Assembly (NCBI RefSeq): GCF_051622035.1
Contig: NC_135360.1
Location: 13,444,001-13,508,000 of the forward strand
Direction: 5' to 3'
Source of the DNA: Arctopsyche grandis
Lineage: Eukaryota > Arthropoda > Insecta > Trichoptera > Hydropsychidae
DNA: 64,000 nucleotides
The stretch's first letter is position 1; every line of letters starts with the position of its first letter. Below the pieces are notes generated by a model. That model made no database searches. It had not been told where the DNA came from and saw only the letters and a program-made list of their open reading frames with translations. The translations under genes were made by a program, and so were the position numbers. Shown here piece by piece: positions 29,719 through 41,400 of the stretch.

Positions 29719-30145
29719 ATAGTTGTTTTACCCGGCTTCGCTCAGTATTTGTACATGGCGAATCTAATCGTAAATATTCATTTGTTTTTTATTAAATTTA
29801 TTTGAATCGAAAAAAATATAATATTCAACCAATTGAATTGTCGTCATAGAAACTTTGTTTTGTATACGAAGTTCCCAACCAAAGATACTTACATACAAAG
29901 TCTCTTTTGAAATTATCATATATTAGTTTTACCCGGCTTCGCTCAGTATTTGTAATATAAACAGCGTAAACATGGCGAATCTAATAGTAAATATTCATTT
30001 GTTTTTTTATTAAATTTATTTGAATTGAAAAAAAAAATCGACTCGTCGTCATAGAAATTTTGACTTGTTTACGAAATTCCCAACCAAAGGTATATACATA
30101 ATTACATACAAAGTCTCTTTCGAAATTATATATTAGATAATATAT
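29719..30145 (+). repeat. Two tandem copies of a TTTTACCCGGCTTCGCTC repeat
   Basis: Units at about 29727-29925 and 29932-30140 share, in order, TTTTACCCGGCTTCGCTCAG, GGCGAATCTAAT, ATTCATTTGTTTTT, GTCGTCATAGAAA, CCCAACCAAAG and ACATACAAAGTCTCTTT. A third copy is at 32522-32733, and a diverged start occurs near 61850. It is an interspersed repeat of unknown class, probably the 3' part of a non-LTR retrotransposon. Confidence 0.6.
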
Positions 30146-30555
30146 AATATCGCTATTCTGTCTGTGTGTCTGTCTACATATCTGAGATAACGCTCGCCGT
30201 ACTATAATAGTTGTTTCGATTCGACATACATATGTACGTTACCACTGCCAAAACGTTGATACGATACAATAATAAAATAAAAAACTTCTATATATACTAA
30301 TTGCTACCAATGTTTCCTCTTGTTAGAGAATTTACCGTTAGCTAATTTTTCTATTGGTGTTTTATATTGTTTACGTGTAGGTAGGTAGATAATTTTTACC
30401 ATTTTTTTTTCATATTAAACAATTAAATATAAATATATTTAAAAGGCATTTGAAAAAAATTCAACCGCGCGAGGATCGAATACATGACCGAAGAAAGATT
30501 TCGTTTAATTTTTTTTATTTAATAACTTAATATGCCAACACCCATGCGATAATAT

Positions 30556-30800
30556 TGTTGCGTAGGGGTGGGTGGAGGATCCAAGTAAAAGGCCAACAGT
30601 CGTTTCACAGCATTTATTGATGATTCAGGAGATACTCGCATTGCCAGTGCTAAGTCCAGAATGACCTGATATCGCCTACGTACCGCCTTATAAAGGGTAG
30701 ATCTCTCAGGACGCCTAATCTGTTTACCTGTTGTATAGTCACGTATTCGGATATGTATTTCCACGACATTGGGTCTCCCCGTACCGATTCTGAGAAATAA
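30556..30800 (-). repeat. Interspersed repeat related to 16678-17160
   Basis: It begins TGTTGCGTAGG and shares GGATCCAA, AAAGGCC and TTCACAGCATTTATT with the other copy. On the minus strand a TATA-like CTTTATAAGG precedes AATAAATGC, an order seen in LTRs. The right boundary and family are unresolved. Confidence 0.35.
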
Positions 30801-31389
30801 CTAATAACGGTCATTGTTTAGCCTAAATGCACTTAGAGTCCAGATATAATATTTGGAAGTAAGTGCATGCATTTAGTTAATCCGATAACAGATATCCGTT
30901 GGTCTAAGTGCAATTCGCTCAATCCGCGGCGTACGTAACATTATGTTATCGGGTACAACACTTGGGTTCGTTGTTCAATTGTTGTAAATGCTTTGTTAAA
31001 GGTTCGCCGAGCCTTTTTTTTGCACTCTATCTTTGTAAATAGAGCCAAACCGACCCGATTCCTGGAAAAATCCGCAGTATCCGCAGTCTAGTAATAATAC
31101 CGAGAATTGAATGTTAACTGAGATAAATAATAAAATACTACCCCTTATTACGAAAAAAAGCCTAGGGATTCTTCGCATGTACCTCGTAAAATAGCTTGGG
31201 ATTAAAAGGGCGAGACTCCACGCTAGAGCGGACCCTGACAATGTGGAATTAAAAAAAATACATTATTTTATGGTGTGTAAGTATTTATTTAAAAATGCCT
31301 CCCTCTACGCCATGGGGTACTACGCTCTGTAGTGCCGCCACTTTAGGACAGGCATGAAAACAAATTTTCCAACACCTTCGGGATATAAT
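30801..31389. other. Unidentified non-coding stretch
   Basis: Contains TTGTTCAATTGTTGTAAATGC and AAAGGTTCGCCGAGCC at 30970-31015, which match half of the palindromic unit at 34569-34645. The rest is not recognised. No gene is supported. Confidence 0.3.
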
Positions 31390-32141
31390 GATGAATCGTG
31401 GTAAGATAATAATTAAATTGATCGGAATGTGCGAGAGTAGTTGGTCGGTATCAGCGGGCGCATTGACGAGCGAACGATTCGAACGAGCGGATAAGACAGA
31501 AACCCAGGCCCGCGTTCGAGCGAGAGGGGGGGTGGCAGGTGGCGGCGGCACAGCCCGTCGTCCAAGGTCAGCGCGGGTCACATTCCTGAGACTCCGAGAG
31601 AACCCCCACTATCCTCTATCCTCTTGCTCCACACGGGCACAGACACAGGCACAGCCACAGACACACCCACGACGCAGCCTCACCACAGCCGTGTGACCGT
31701 GTGACCGTGTCCCATACACTCGCATCCGCTACCGGCTACCGGCTACATCGCTACATCCACTATCCACCCCCACCAATACCGACACCGACACAGACACCGA
31801 TCAGAACCACCGTAGTGTCGACTGGTGAGTGCCGGTCAGTGTCGGTGCGGCGACTCTCGCTCGCAACTCCAACTTCCTATCCCGTCGTTCCCCGGTCCTC
31901 CTCCTTTATCGCATCGAAATGTTGTGAAAGTGCAGTGGTGCAGTGATGCAGTGGTGCAGTGGTTGAGTGCAGCAATCGTGTGGCCGAGGACGGACTGGCC
32001 GCGGAGGACGCCATTGCCGAGGTGGGATTGCCGACGCGATTGGCGCCCGCCCTACACGTGTTCCACCACTGGTCCACTGGTCCATTGGACGGATGGTGTT
32101 GTTTTCGCATGCCGACAAAGGATTATGCACGCTTTTCATCG
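31390..32141 (+). promoter_or_regulatory. CpG-rich promoter and probable non-coding first exon of the TTC28 gene
   Basis: A GC- and CpG-rich island of about 750 bp ends in a strong donor, TTCATCG|GTGAGT, at 32141/32142. The next good acceptor on this strand with an exon behind it is TTTGTTTCAG at 38342, which opens the TTC28 start-codon exon. The link is inference. Repeats such as CAGTGGTGCAGTG and CACAGCCACAGACACACC occur within it. Confidence 0.4.
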
Positions 32142-32521
32142 GTGAGTTGACACTTATCAATTACCGATCCCTGTCAATGTTTCGCGCTTTTTACTAATCT
32201 CCTCTGAGGCTTCTCGACGTATACGGTGTGGGTTGCTCAGTCTGCGATTTGTTTGCAATTTCCTGCCGAATGTGGTAGGAGGTTGCGACGGTGCAATCGC
32301 CCAATTAGACCAAGTGATTAGATGCATTGCGAGGTCTCCGCTTGGTACCTGTCTTCGGTTTTATTGCGTGTTTATACCTACTCGTTGTATACGCTCGTTA
32401 GGTGTAGTTTTTTTGTTTACTTCACAACGAATGATGGATCGACCGAAATGAAGGAAAAAATGGGAAATGCTTTTGTCGGATTCAAAAGGCTACATTGAAT
32501 CAAAACATATTATATTATAAT

Positions 32522-32733
32522 ATACTAGTGGTTTTACCCGGCTTCGCTCGGTATTTGTAATATAAACCGCTTAAACATGGCTAATCTAATAGTAAACATT
32601 TGATTTAATTTATTTGAATAGTTTTATTTTATTTGAATATTAATTTGTTTTTTTTTATTAAATTGAACGTCACGGATTCTACGAACCAAATAAACATACA
32701 TACAAAGTCTTTTCGAAATTATATATTAGATAT
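32522..32733 (+). repeat. Third copy of the TTTTACCCGGCTTCGCTC repeat
   Basis: Starts TGGTTTTACCCGGCTTCGCTC and ends ACATACAAAGTCTTTTCGAAA, in the same order as the two copies at 29719-30145, with a shorter middle. Confidence 0.6.
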
Positions 32734-34532
32734 ATACTTATGTATACATGTGTACAAAAACTATGCCGATTGTGAAGAATAAGAATCTACATATGTATCT
32801 CTTCATTGTGTTCTATTGGGGTATCTAGGTAAATAGACGTGCACTGTTTTATTGACCTTTTACCTCTTGATAAATATGTATCAGTATAATAATAGCTTTA
32901 AAAATAGACGATTTTAATGTAGTGTGGATCAATGATCTACCATCATCTTCATCTTTCACCATTATTATTCGATTGCTCGATAACCCGTTGTTCGCGAGCA
33001 TCGCATTCCTCTCTGATAATGAGACAGTTCTCTTATGCAACATTTCGTTGTAAAGTCGATGCTCAAATAGTACATTCACCATTTATTTTTATTACGGTAT
33101 TATAAAAAGATCGAATATATTTGAAGTATGTATTTGACTATCTTTTATGTATCCACAGACATATATCATATACATTCTGATTTTTATATTACGCGCTCAT
33201 CCATTCGTTTCTTTTAGATTTAATTGAAACAACATTAAAGTCATCATTGCCAGTGATTGGCAATTTTTCATCGGAACAGAATGATAAAAAAGGTGGGACG
33301 TAGGATGGGTTATTATATTATAGTAGTACTAGGATTTCCAAACCTACATTTAGCATTTGTTCATTTTTTTGTTGTCCAGATTCGTCTATGATTTTTGTGG
33401 TCAACGAAATAGTAAAACGTCCATTTTTTGTCGAATCTGATTCGTAATTAGAGTGCTGCGCCTCGGGCTGGGTCTTGTACCTCAACATCCGCCCTCGAGA
33501 AGTCTAGGGGTCGTGACAGTCACAACTTGGGCGATTCGCTCAATCAGCCGTAAACTAGAATTGATATGTTGTCAAACTGAAGTCATCGGGTGATCTCTAA
33601 GTATGTGGATTAATTAATATGAAAATAACATGGCAGCGTCGGCTTTTTCTAAAGTTCTTCGGCGGTTTTGTGTGTTGATCGACCGGCGACAGGCTTTTAC
33701 GCATACTTGATCAAAATAATAATTAATAAACTGTCAATCATTCACGACGGATAACGTCATTCTTTTATGTCAAGTTCGCTCATGGTGAAAAATGAAAAAA
33801 AAGGATCATACACAAATTAGTGCGGACGTTGAAATATCTTCGGTCTCTGTTCGTGTCAATGTCGTTCAAAAGTTTCGTGGAGATCTTATCTTATTCGGTA
33901 CCTATATATTTGAAGAAAAAAATCTATAATAGGCTGTAACTATTTATAATTTAATTTCATCAATTCATAATATAATGTAATTGGATTTGTCGTTAGATCG
34001 GTTTTCGTTGTATAAAAAGTTGATGTATAAAACAAGAGAATAATATATATTTATCCAATTTAAATAAATATGGGACGATTATGGAAGGTTGATATAGATA
34101 TGATTGGTAATTCATTTGTGTAAGCTTAAGAATTAATTTTTGAAAGTCGCAACTTTTTAGCTACTATGTAGCATGTGATATATGTACAGATAGATGTATT
34201 TGCACTTAAAATTCCTTGTAGCAAAATCAACTTTATTGAATATTTTCAAATACTTGACTAAACTTTGTGTGATTTTTCACTAAATCTACGAAATTATTAT
34301 TAGGTTAGATATCCAGGCAATTTTTGATCGCAAATTTATAATTGGACTGACAATAAATTAATATATAAGTACATACATATATGTATGTATATGTATCTAC
34401 ATAATGAAATTATTAATTATTACAATATATGTTTTTACCTTGAATTTATTTAGCTGCAAGTCCTTCATTTTGGATTTTAAAATTACAATATTTATTATAA
34501 ATATTTTATCGAGATAAGTAGCATAAGCATAG

Positions 34533-34800
34533 CTGATAAGTAGAGGTAGGACGGGAAGCGTTCCGTTTATTGTTCAATTGTTGTAAATACTTTGTAAAAA
34601 AGGTTCGTCAAACCTTTAACAATGCATTTGCAACATTTGAACAATATACAGCCCCCTCAGCTTTACTGATAAGTAGAGGTAGGATAGTCACAGTGCTATC
34701 CATTGTTCCATTGTTGTAAATCCTTTGTAAAAAAGGTTCGGCAAACCTTTAACAATGCATTTACAACCTTTGAACAATACGCGGCACCTTCTGGGTCCGA
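34533..34800. repeat. Tandem duplication (period 133 bp) containing a palindromic unit
   Basis: Both units begin CTGATAAGTAGAGGTAGGA (34533 and 34666). Inside each is a roughly 77-bp imperfect palindrome, from ATTGTTCAATTGTTG to TTTGAACAAT (34569-34645 and about 34702-34778). Half of this palindrome also occurs at 30970-31015, so it is probably a very small MITE caught in a local duplication. Confidence 0.6.
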
Positions 34801-35235
34801 TGACTACTGATAAGATATTCTTGTTATACAGAAATTCTATTTTCATATATACCAAAAGTTACGTATGTATTTTATTATTTTATCATGTCCTACAGTCTAA
34901 ATATGTAGTTATAGCCTTAAACTTTACGCGGATTTTTTGATGATCTTTCATGTGTAAAGTTTTTTAGCACCGTTTTAACACCGTTTTTAAAAATTATTTT
35001 GAATGATTATTATATGATTTTAGATTAGTATCGTATCTATATTCAGTAAATTTTTTGAGAATTTGATTTTGTCCGATGGATGGATGACCATCTAAATTGG
35101 ATTCATCGAGCACACGTTATGTTAAAAAAAATATTAAATAATTTAGATATTACTATATATGTACATGTATAATAATATATATAAAAATCGACTGTCGCTA
35201 AATATGTCGGGGGCGCGGTGGGTAAAGCCCTCAGG

Positions 35236-35267
<32 letters not shown>

Positions 35268-35305
35268 TCATTCATCATTTCGAACGGGTTGGATTGATAA
35301 GTGTA

Positions 35306-35402
35306 TAATGTGCAACTTTCATTACGATTAATATTACGTGCGCGTGATATTAATCGTAATAAAATGTCAATCTCGCCTATGAATTACCTTACATTATACA
35401 TT
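35306..35402. repeat. Near-perfect palindrome
   Basis: The core TTACGATTAATAT and ATATTAATCGTAA flanks a 12-base centre of TACGTGCGCGTG type. Weaker complementarity (GTATAATGT against ACATTATAC) extends it to about 97 bp. It may be a foldback element. No second copy was seen. Confidence 0.45.
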
Positions 35403-36142
35403 ATACTACATATATAACTATATTTTTATTCGTGTTTCAATTCCTTTTCGAAACCACCCGTTGAAATCAACAGGCACAACACTAGTCATCTTATAATTAC
35501 TTTCGTGTTGATGGATGTCGATAGAAATTCGTTACCGTCGAATGAAGAAGCATTTTTTGATGATAATATTTAAGCAATATTATTTTATCGAAACGAAACT
35601 GCAGCGTTTCTCTGATGGTGCGGTCGCCTTTAATGTTTTCCAGGTAAATAAATATCTTGCGGTTTGATGCGACGATGCACACAAATTTAGCTAGCGTTTT
35701 TGATTTAATTGAACAGGAAATGAAGACACCGCCTTCGTTGCATTTTTTTCGAGTTGAGTGAGAACGAGACTGCGATACGCGAGATGCATTCGATAGAAGA
35801 AGTCGCACGATAGCCGTCGGCAAAATAGGAAACTGTATTGCCGTTCAATGTGCAACGATGCGCGCGCATATTTATGTACAAATCGTTGCTTATTATTTTT
35901 TTTATTTTATATTCAAAACAATTTAATTTTATTTCATATTCACATATTTAATAAATATATGAATATGTGAGTAAAACAAATGATAAATATAATATTATTT
36001 ATCGTTTGTTTTATTCATATACTCGTTTCTCGAATATAAATATGAAAGTACGTTTACATATGTACATACATTATTTCAATTGAAATTCTTTTAATTTGAA
36101 TGATCTTACATGTTTTATTTTACATACATACATATATATTTA

Positions 36143-36585
36143 TACCAGGAATGCCTAACAGGTATTCCCCAATGCGCCTTCCTGGTCAATTACAAACATC
36201 GATTTACAACTTTTAGAATTATTTTAACGAAGCATCATAGAAACGCCTATGAATAAATGTTGAGAAATTTTTGATAAAATTGCATTTTCGGAGTTTTTTT
36301 TTAATATACATTTTTATAAATTTTTAGATGCCGAAAAACTCGAAATTCGTGAGACATTTATGGACAAATTTGTAGTATTTTTACACGAATCAGTGAAATG
36401 AGTAAAGATTGCCAATTTGTTGGAACCATTTCAATGAAAATCAGATAAATTGGCTAACTCTGATAAGAAACGGTCGACTTGGAGTTACAAACCAAGGTAT
36501 TGCCGGCAGCAAACAGTGGGACTCGAATCCATGACCACAATGTTCGAAAGCATATATGCTAACCATTAGACCACGCTGCTGTTTG
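36143..36585 (-). mobile_element. tRNA-derived SINE
   Basis: On the minus strand the head reads GCAGCGTGGTCTAATGG with a pol III A box (TGGTCTAATGG) and a B box (GGATTCGAGTCCC) about 45 bases later, as in a tRNA. The body follows, with an A/T-rich tract near 36290-36300 and the tail GAAGGCGCATTGGGGAATAC. The acceptor arms do not pair well, so it is not a functional tRNA gene. Confidence 0.6.
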
Positions 36586-36832
36586 TGTTCGTGAACACTA
36601 CTTTCAAAATTGCAATTACATTCTTAAATTTATTTAACGATCACTTTTAAGATATCTATAATTAATAAAGACGAAGATTAGGTTTTTGTGTGATTTTCAT
36701 GTGAATGTGAGTTTCAATACGATTCAGAAATTTTATTTGACAAAAAAATTGTAAATATTTATTTCTGTATCTCTCCGATAGGGTCTGTCGTAACGCATCT
36801 ACGACAAATCTACTAACTACACATGTCGTAGT

Positions 36833-37010
36833 GGTTTGGTGATTATTTCGCAAAAAGCGATCTCGCGCACGTCACTAAAATCTCGATCACGGAACATCTG
36901 GCACCCAAAAACTCCATCAATCGAAATTCAGCCACGCGAAATATTGTACAGACAAGAACTCAAGTGCCAGATATTCCGTATTTCGCTATTTGCGCAATAA
37001 TCCGTTTATC
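36833..37010. mobile_element. Palindromic MITE family A, copy 3
   Basis: Starts GGTTTGGTGATTATTTCGC and ends AATAATCCGTTTATC. Flanks GTCGTAGT (36825-36832) and GTCGTAGC (37011-37018) form an 8-bp duplication with one change. It contains CAAAAAGCGATCTCGCGCAC and ACTAAAATCTCGATCACGGA, shared with copy 1. Confidence 0.75.
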
Positions 37011-38342
37011 GTCGTAGCAAGAAATTTTACGAGAAACTTGTCTGCTGATTTATGTATCTCTCGTAGACTCGTAGGGTATAAGTTACCCTTTGGCAGTTGC
37101 CATCAGAGAAATTTCTCTGGTTGGTATAATATATACATAGGTACATACATATGTTGATATGTATGTATATAGGCTTTAATATGTGAATGCTACCATTTTA
37201 TTGAAATAGTGGAATCAAAATATTCTAAAAGTTTCGTAATACTTTTACTATCCAATGGTTCAATGATTAACAAAATGAACCTTTGACAAAGTATTTAACT
37301 AATAGCTTTATTGCACATGCAAAATGTCAAAATCAAGGAATTATCATAAACCTACTTTTTACTTTGACAGTAATCTAAATCTTGGCTACTGCCTACTAGC
37401 CCCTAAAATTCGATTTTAATTGCCCATCTTATCCATCAACGTCTTGATTTAAGATTTTTATTATTTTCAAGGTTATATGTTTGGTCCCCGAAAAAAGTTA
37501 ATTATTTAAGTTACACACACACGCACACACACAACGAATATTATTAGCGTTTTAAACACTATCATTAAACTTCTTATTCACGAAAATCGATTACATATTT
37601 TTTGTGCTCGTAATTTGATTCCATTTTTAGTTATTATATTCACGTTGCTGACAAAATAATTATCGGTTTAATTTAATTAACATCGATTGAACTCGTTAGA
37701 CATCTGTTACAGTCGTCAACGTGAAAGTTGCTTATGTGATTTCTCGTGTTATTTTTATCTTAATATGAAATCTATGTCGCCTCGATCATCGAATGCGTTT
37801 ACTCTTGGAGATTACTTCCTCACATATCTGTATGTATGTACATTGTACAGTGTATGTGTACGACAAGAAATATACATATTATCATACATGCAATGTAGGT
37901 ACATACATTTTCGTTAACATAGATCTGTAAAGATTGATTTTTTTTTCAATATTCAATTAATGACGCCTTCTTATACTCACGACTAGTTATCAGCAGACTA
38001 GTAATTTTGAACCAATTTTAATCGGCGCATGCTCTACCTATTTTGGCAATTTAAAATAACAGCTTATGATTATTACGAAATAGGTTCATTCGTGGCACAT
38101 TAAGGGAACTAACTTTTTTCTGGGGGAGGCGTTGAAAATGCACGAACAGGTTTTTCTCGTTTTGAAATTTTTCGACACATCAGAGAAAATTTACCAATAA
38201 ATATAAATTGCTTTTGATGTACATATGTATCTGATTTAAGAAAAGTAAAATATTGTATTATCGTGCAGCAAACACTTACGCTGCTAAATTACATAATTAG
38301 TCGATCATTTAATAATCACATTCTGTTTTTTTTTTGTTTCAG

Positions 38343-38493
38343 ATATTTCCGCACGCATGAAAAGTTGTCAGTTTCGTTATTAAACTCGCGTCTACGGATA
38401 TTGCGTGTGATTCTATAGAATCATACAAAGTGTAGCAAGTGTTTGTTTGTTGTGAAAATAGATTATTTATATGAAGATTTTGGAGTTTGAATC
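38343..38493 (+). other. 5' leader part of the TTC28 start-codon exon
   Basis: The exon opens after the acceptor TTTGTTTCAG (38333-38342) and carries 151 non-coding bases before the ATG at 38494. The exon ends at 38517 with donor GAG|GTAAGT. Confidence 0.55.
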
Positions 38494-41400
38494 ATGTCGC
38501 AACGAGATTTTTCAGAGGTAAGTTAAGTTTTTAAATAACTGGATAATAATTAAAAATGATTTGTATGTATGATTTCTGTATATGAGCCGTAATATTTGAA
38601 AGTCCACTTTTCTTCATTTCGAGAAACGTTTTGCGTTTAACAATATTTAAAACTGGTGGCATGTAATACGTTTATTCTGCTTTTTTAAGATTCTGAACAT
38701 ATCTAATTAAAATAAGTGATAACCATTTGTGAATTAAGTCAAACAGAAATAGAGTTTTTGGAACTGAAAATTGAACTTCCGCCAAATTCAAATATACCAG
38801 CTCATGTACATACATATATTTTGTCCACTATTCACAGCTTTCAATTTTTATTAAGACAGCAAAATTTTCATTTTTTTACTTTTTATTTCTAACTTTCATA
38901 TAAAAATGATACATTTAAATCATCTACGTCAAAAGCAACGGCAGGCAATTGACCTAGTTATAAAATAAAATAGCTACTGATTTACTTATGTTTTAATTTC
39001 AACTATTGATCTTTTAGTACCCAAATAAAAAAGATTGGTTTGTTTATAATAATTGGATATAATTCCGTTTCACAAATGTAAACCATATTTTTTTAATTAG
39101 CAGCGACATTAAGCTTTTTTTTTATACAAAGGTAACTCATAAAATTTGATAATAGGGAAAAACATCAATAATACTCTTTACTTCATCCATCGGCTTTGTC
39201 GCCTCCCCAAGAATAAATCTATCTATCTATCTATATATGTATATAAAAATCAATGTTTGTCTGGTAACAGATGTGCATTGTTGCACTTGTTGCACGTGAA
39301 GAATGTCAAGCTCTGTCCGAAGGGTCGAATTGGTATATATCACCGTCAAGTTAGTATAAACAATTCTATAGAATTTCAACGAAACCGCTCCAATGAATAG
39401 ACGATCCCATGTATACCGCACGATACCGCGTATACGAAATATTTTTTTTGTGTGTTTAAAACTATCTAAAAAAAATCGGTCTCCGTGACGAGCCAGAATG
39501 TTAAATTACAGAAAACACAAATATCGGAAGGCAAAGATCGAAAATCGAAAGATCTTAAGTCGAAAGATCAAAAAAAAAGGGTGCGTGGTAAACGGTACAT
39601 ACTCACTTAATTTGCGCGAGCAGGATACAACAGGAACAAGAGGAACAGGAGGAACAGGAGGAACAGGCTTTTCCTCCCGTATTAATGTGCGCGCGCAGTT
39701 TTGCCTTCCGATATTTGTGTTTTTTTTTTAATTTAACATTCTGGCTCGTCACGTAGACCAAAAAAAAAATATCCACGTACAGCATACCGCATCCCTCGCT
39801 GTGTGATCGCGCCCTAAAAAATTTTTTAGTTCATCTTGATGAATATATCTTTAATTTCATAAGAATAATAATTAAAATCGCGTTGTATTTTCATTATTAT
39901 TATATCGTATCAATATAAAAAATAAAACCACTAAAAAATTGACGAATTTTCTAAGTTCAAGAATCGCAGTCTACTCGCATTTATCAATGAAAGTCATCGA
40001 TCTGTCAAACGTCAAATGAGTAGCGTGGAATTTGGAGGTCACGAATGCCAACAATTCCACTATCGCCTTTATACGTGCATCGTTACAAGTTCCCTATTCG
40101 AACACTATACTAGTTTTTAATTTGAATCTGAAACGAATATAATTATAATCTAATAAGTTGAATCTGAAAGTACATATATTACAGGTACCGAACCCACATA
40201 CTGTTGACATCAACGGAGCAGGTGGTCATTGTTGGGAATTTGGATTCCCACATATCAACCTTTGAGTCCTTACGGGACCGGACAAAAGGCATGTGCGTAA
40301 TATGTATGTTATATCATTCAGCGAGTTCGGATAATTTGATCCGGGTAATAAAGCTTTACCTGGAAGTCTCGAGAGCGAGGTGATCAGTGATCAGTGATCA
40401 CGTTATCCGGCATGGTCCAGACACGAAGCAATTTCTATGGGCGGTGATTGTGGCCGCGGTTTTTTCCCCGCCAAGACGTTTCGAGAAAGAGAGAGAGCTT
40501 CCACAACTCGTTTTCATATCTCACATCCAGGGGCCCCCGGTTCATTACCCATTGCGCCATCCCGCATTTATCCGATGTAATTAACTTCATCTTAATAATT
40601 CCGGCCCGTTCGAAATTACAGTGCGCGAGATGCGAGCCGCCAGGGTCGTCCAAGGCGCGCCGCCCCCGAAACGAGTCTTCTCGCGGAAAATTTGCAGGCT
40701 ATGGAGACGCTCGAGAATGCCAAAACGTATATTTCGGTGTGCTGTGAAATTTTCATTTTGTTCGTATATGTGTAAAATTGACCATTTATTGGATAAAAAC
40801 GAGACGTATTACATTTTTATGTATATGATTATGTTGAGTCTGAAAATGAAATGATGTAGCAATATTGACTTTTTGTATCACGTATTATATAATACGCACC
40901 AAATATACATACTTCTTTGATAAGTTTCAGTAATCGATGGTTTTGAGCATTCATTTTGATGCTGGGAAAATTTAAGGCCACATTAATCGTCGGTTTCCCG
41001 TTGAAATATTATATAAATAATTGTTTAATGTTTAATTATTTCATGGCAATACAACAAAAAATCGTTGAAATAATTTATAGGCGGGGGTGGAACTTTGCTG
41101 GAACGGTGCGGAAGAAATCGTGTGGTAACAATATTTTTGACTTTTTTAAGAGGAATAAATCCCACTGATGATTCGTATCAACGAAATTTGATCGGCCGAC
41201 ATAAACAAAAGAATAAATTTAAAATACGATAAAATAAGATTTTTTTCCCAAGAAAATTCAATTTTAAATATTATAAATGTGAACGAAGTGACATGCGCAA
41301 AGCCCACACTATGCCGCGCCTCTTTCTACGTTATACGTTTCCAAGGGGAAAAAGAGCGACGGAGCATGTTAACGGACATTAACACGCACGCACGCATTAG

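Larger units (their letters stand above)
32142..38342 (+). other. Presumed first intron of TTC28, repeat-bearing
   Basis: No coding gene is supported in these 6.2 kb. It holds an interspersed repeat (32522-32733), a 133-bp tandem duplication (34533-34800), a CA microsatellite (35239-35266), a palindrome (35306-35402), a tRNA-derived SINE (36143-36585) and a family A MITE (36833-37010). Confidence 0.4.

Noticed and set aside
31877-32160. Several open frames on both strands in the CpG island
   Set aside because: Stop-poor GC-rich sequence with simple repeats; the frames contradict one another and none continues after the GTGAGT donor.
35497-35823. 108-residue minus-strand open frame
   Set aside because: No recognisable domain, no convincing splice context and no supporting neighbour; left unannotated.
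36490-36585. A possible tRNA gene on the minus strand
   Set aside because: A and B boxes are good, but the acceptor and anticodon arms pair poorly and a SINE body follows. Called a tRNA-derived SINE.
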